This document shows, piece by piece, positions 5,625-5,635 of a DNA stretch of 5,635 nt; position 1 is the first letter of the stretch, and the number at the start of each line of letters is the position of its first letter. The DNA comes from Acidobacteriota bacterium. GTDB taxonomy: Bacteria > Acidobacteriota > Thermoanaerobaculia > Gp7-AA8. The stretch covers positions 1-5,635 of the forward strand of contig QHVX01000129.1 of NCBI GenBank assembly GCA_003222375.1, in the 5' to 3' direction. Made by a program: the position numbers and the translations under genes. The notes beneath the pieces are model-generated. The model did not search any database. It was given only the letters and a program-made list of their open reading frames with translations, and was not told where the DNA came from.

Positions 5625-5635
5625 ACCAAAATGAT

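Overview
This is a GC-rich bacterial window, roughly 60% G+C by eye, with dense genes, short or overlapping junctions and SD-led starts. It holds seven protein-coding genes. No tRNA, rRNA, CRISPR array, insertion sequence or phage gene was seen. The content (CsbD-like stress protein, low-affinity iron permease-type membrane protein, multi-domain c-di-GMP enzyme, PLP enzyme) suits a free-living environmental bacterium such as a soil dweller. The sequence alone does not fix the phylum.

Left block, minus strand, positions 1683 down to 1: four co-oriented genes read csbD-like -> iron permease-family protein -> six-helix membrane protein -> saccharopine dehydrogenase-like reductase, which is cut by the window edge. 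The gaps are 44 nt, 9 nt and a 4-nt ATGA overlap, so one transcript is plausible. The 44-nt gap carries two compact hairpins.

Centre, 1684-1829: a 146-bp divergent intergenic region holds a 24-bp imperfect palindrome. It must supply promoters for the left block and probably for the plus-strand pair that follows.

Plus-strand pair, 1830-3424: a class V aminotransferase-fold PLP enzyme is coupled through ATGA to an NTF2/SnoaL-like small protein. They are probably made together and may act in one pathway. The PLP gene has an awkward start: its only in-frame initiator is a GTG, while the strong Shine-Dalgarno sits ideally before an out-of-frame ATG 8 nt upstream.

Right block, minus strand, 5624-3360: a 754-residue protein has about eight membrane helices, a GGDEF domain (variant SGDEF, no RxxD inhibition site) and an EAL domain with all the expected catalytic residues. 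It is convergent with the NTF2-like gene and the two coding regions overlap by 65 bp. No wholly new system is evident. The most useful leads are the start-site conflict, the palindrome in the divergent region, the hairpins in the csbD-permease gap, the coupled PLP/NTF2 pair and the coding overlap.
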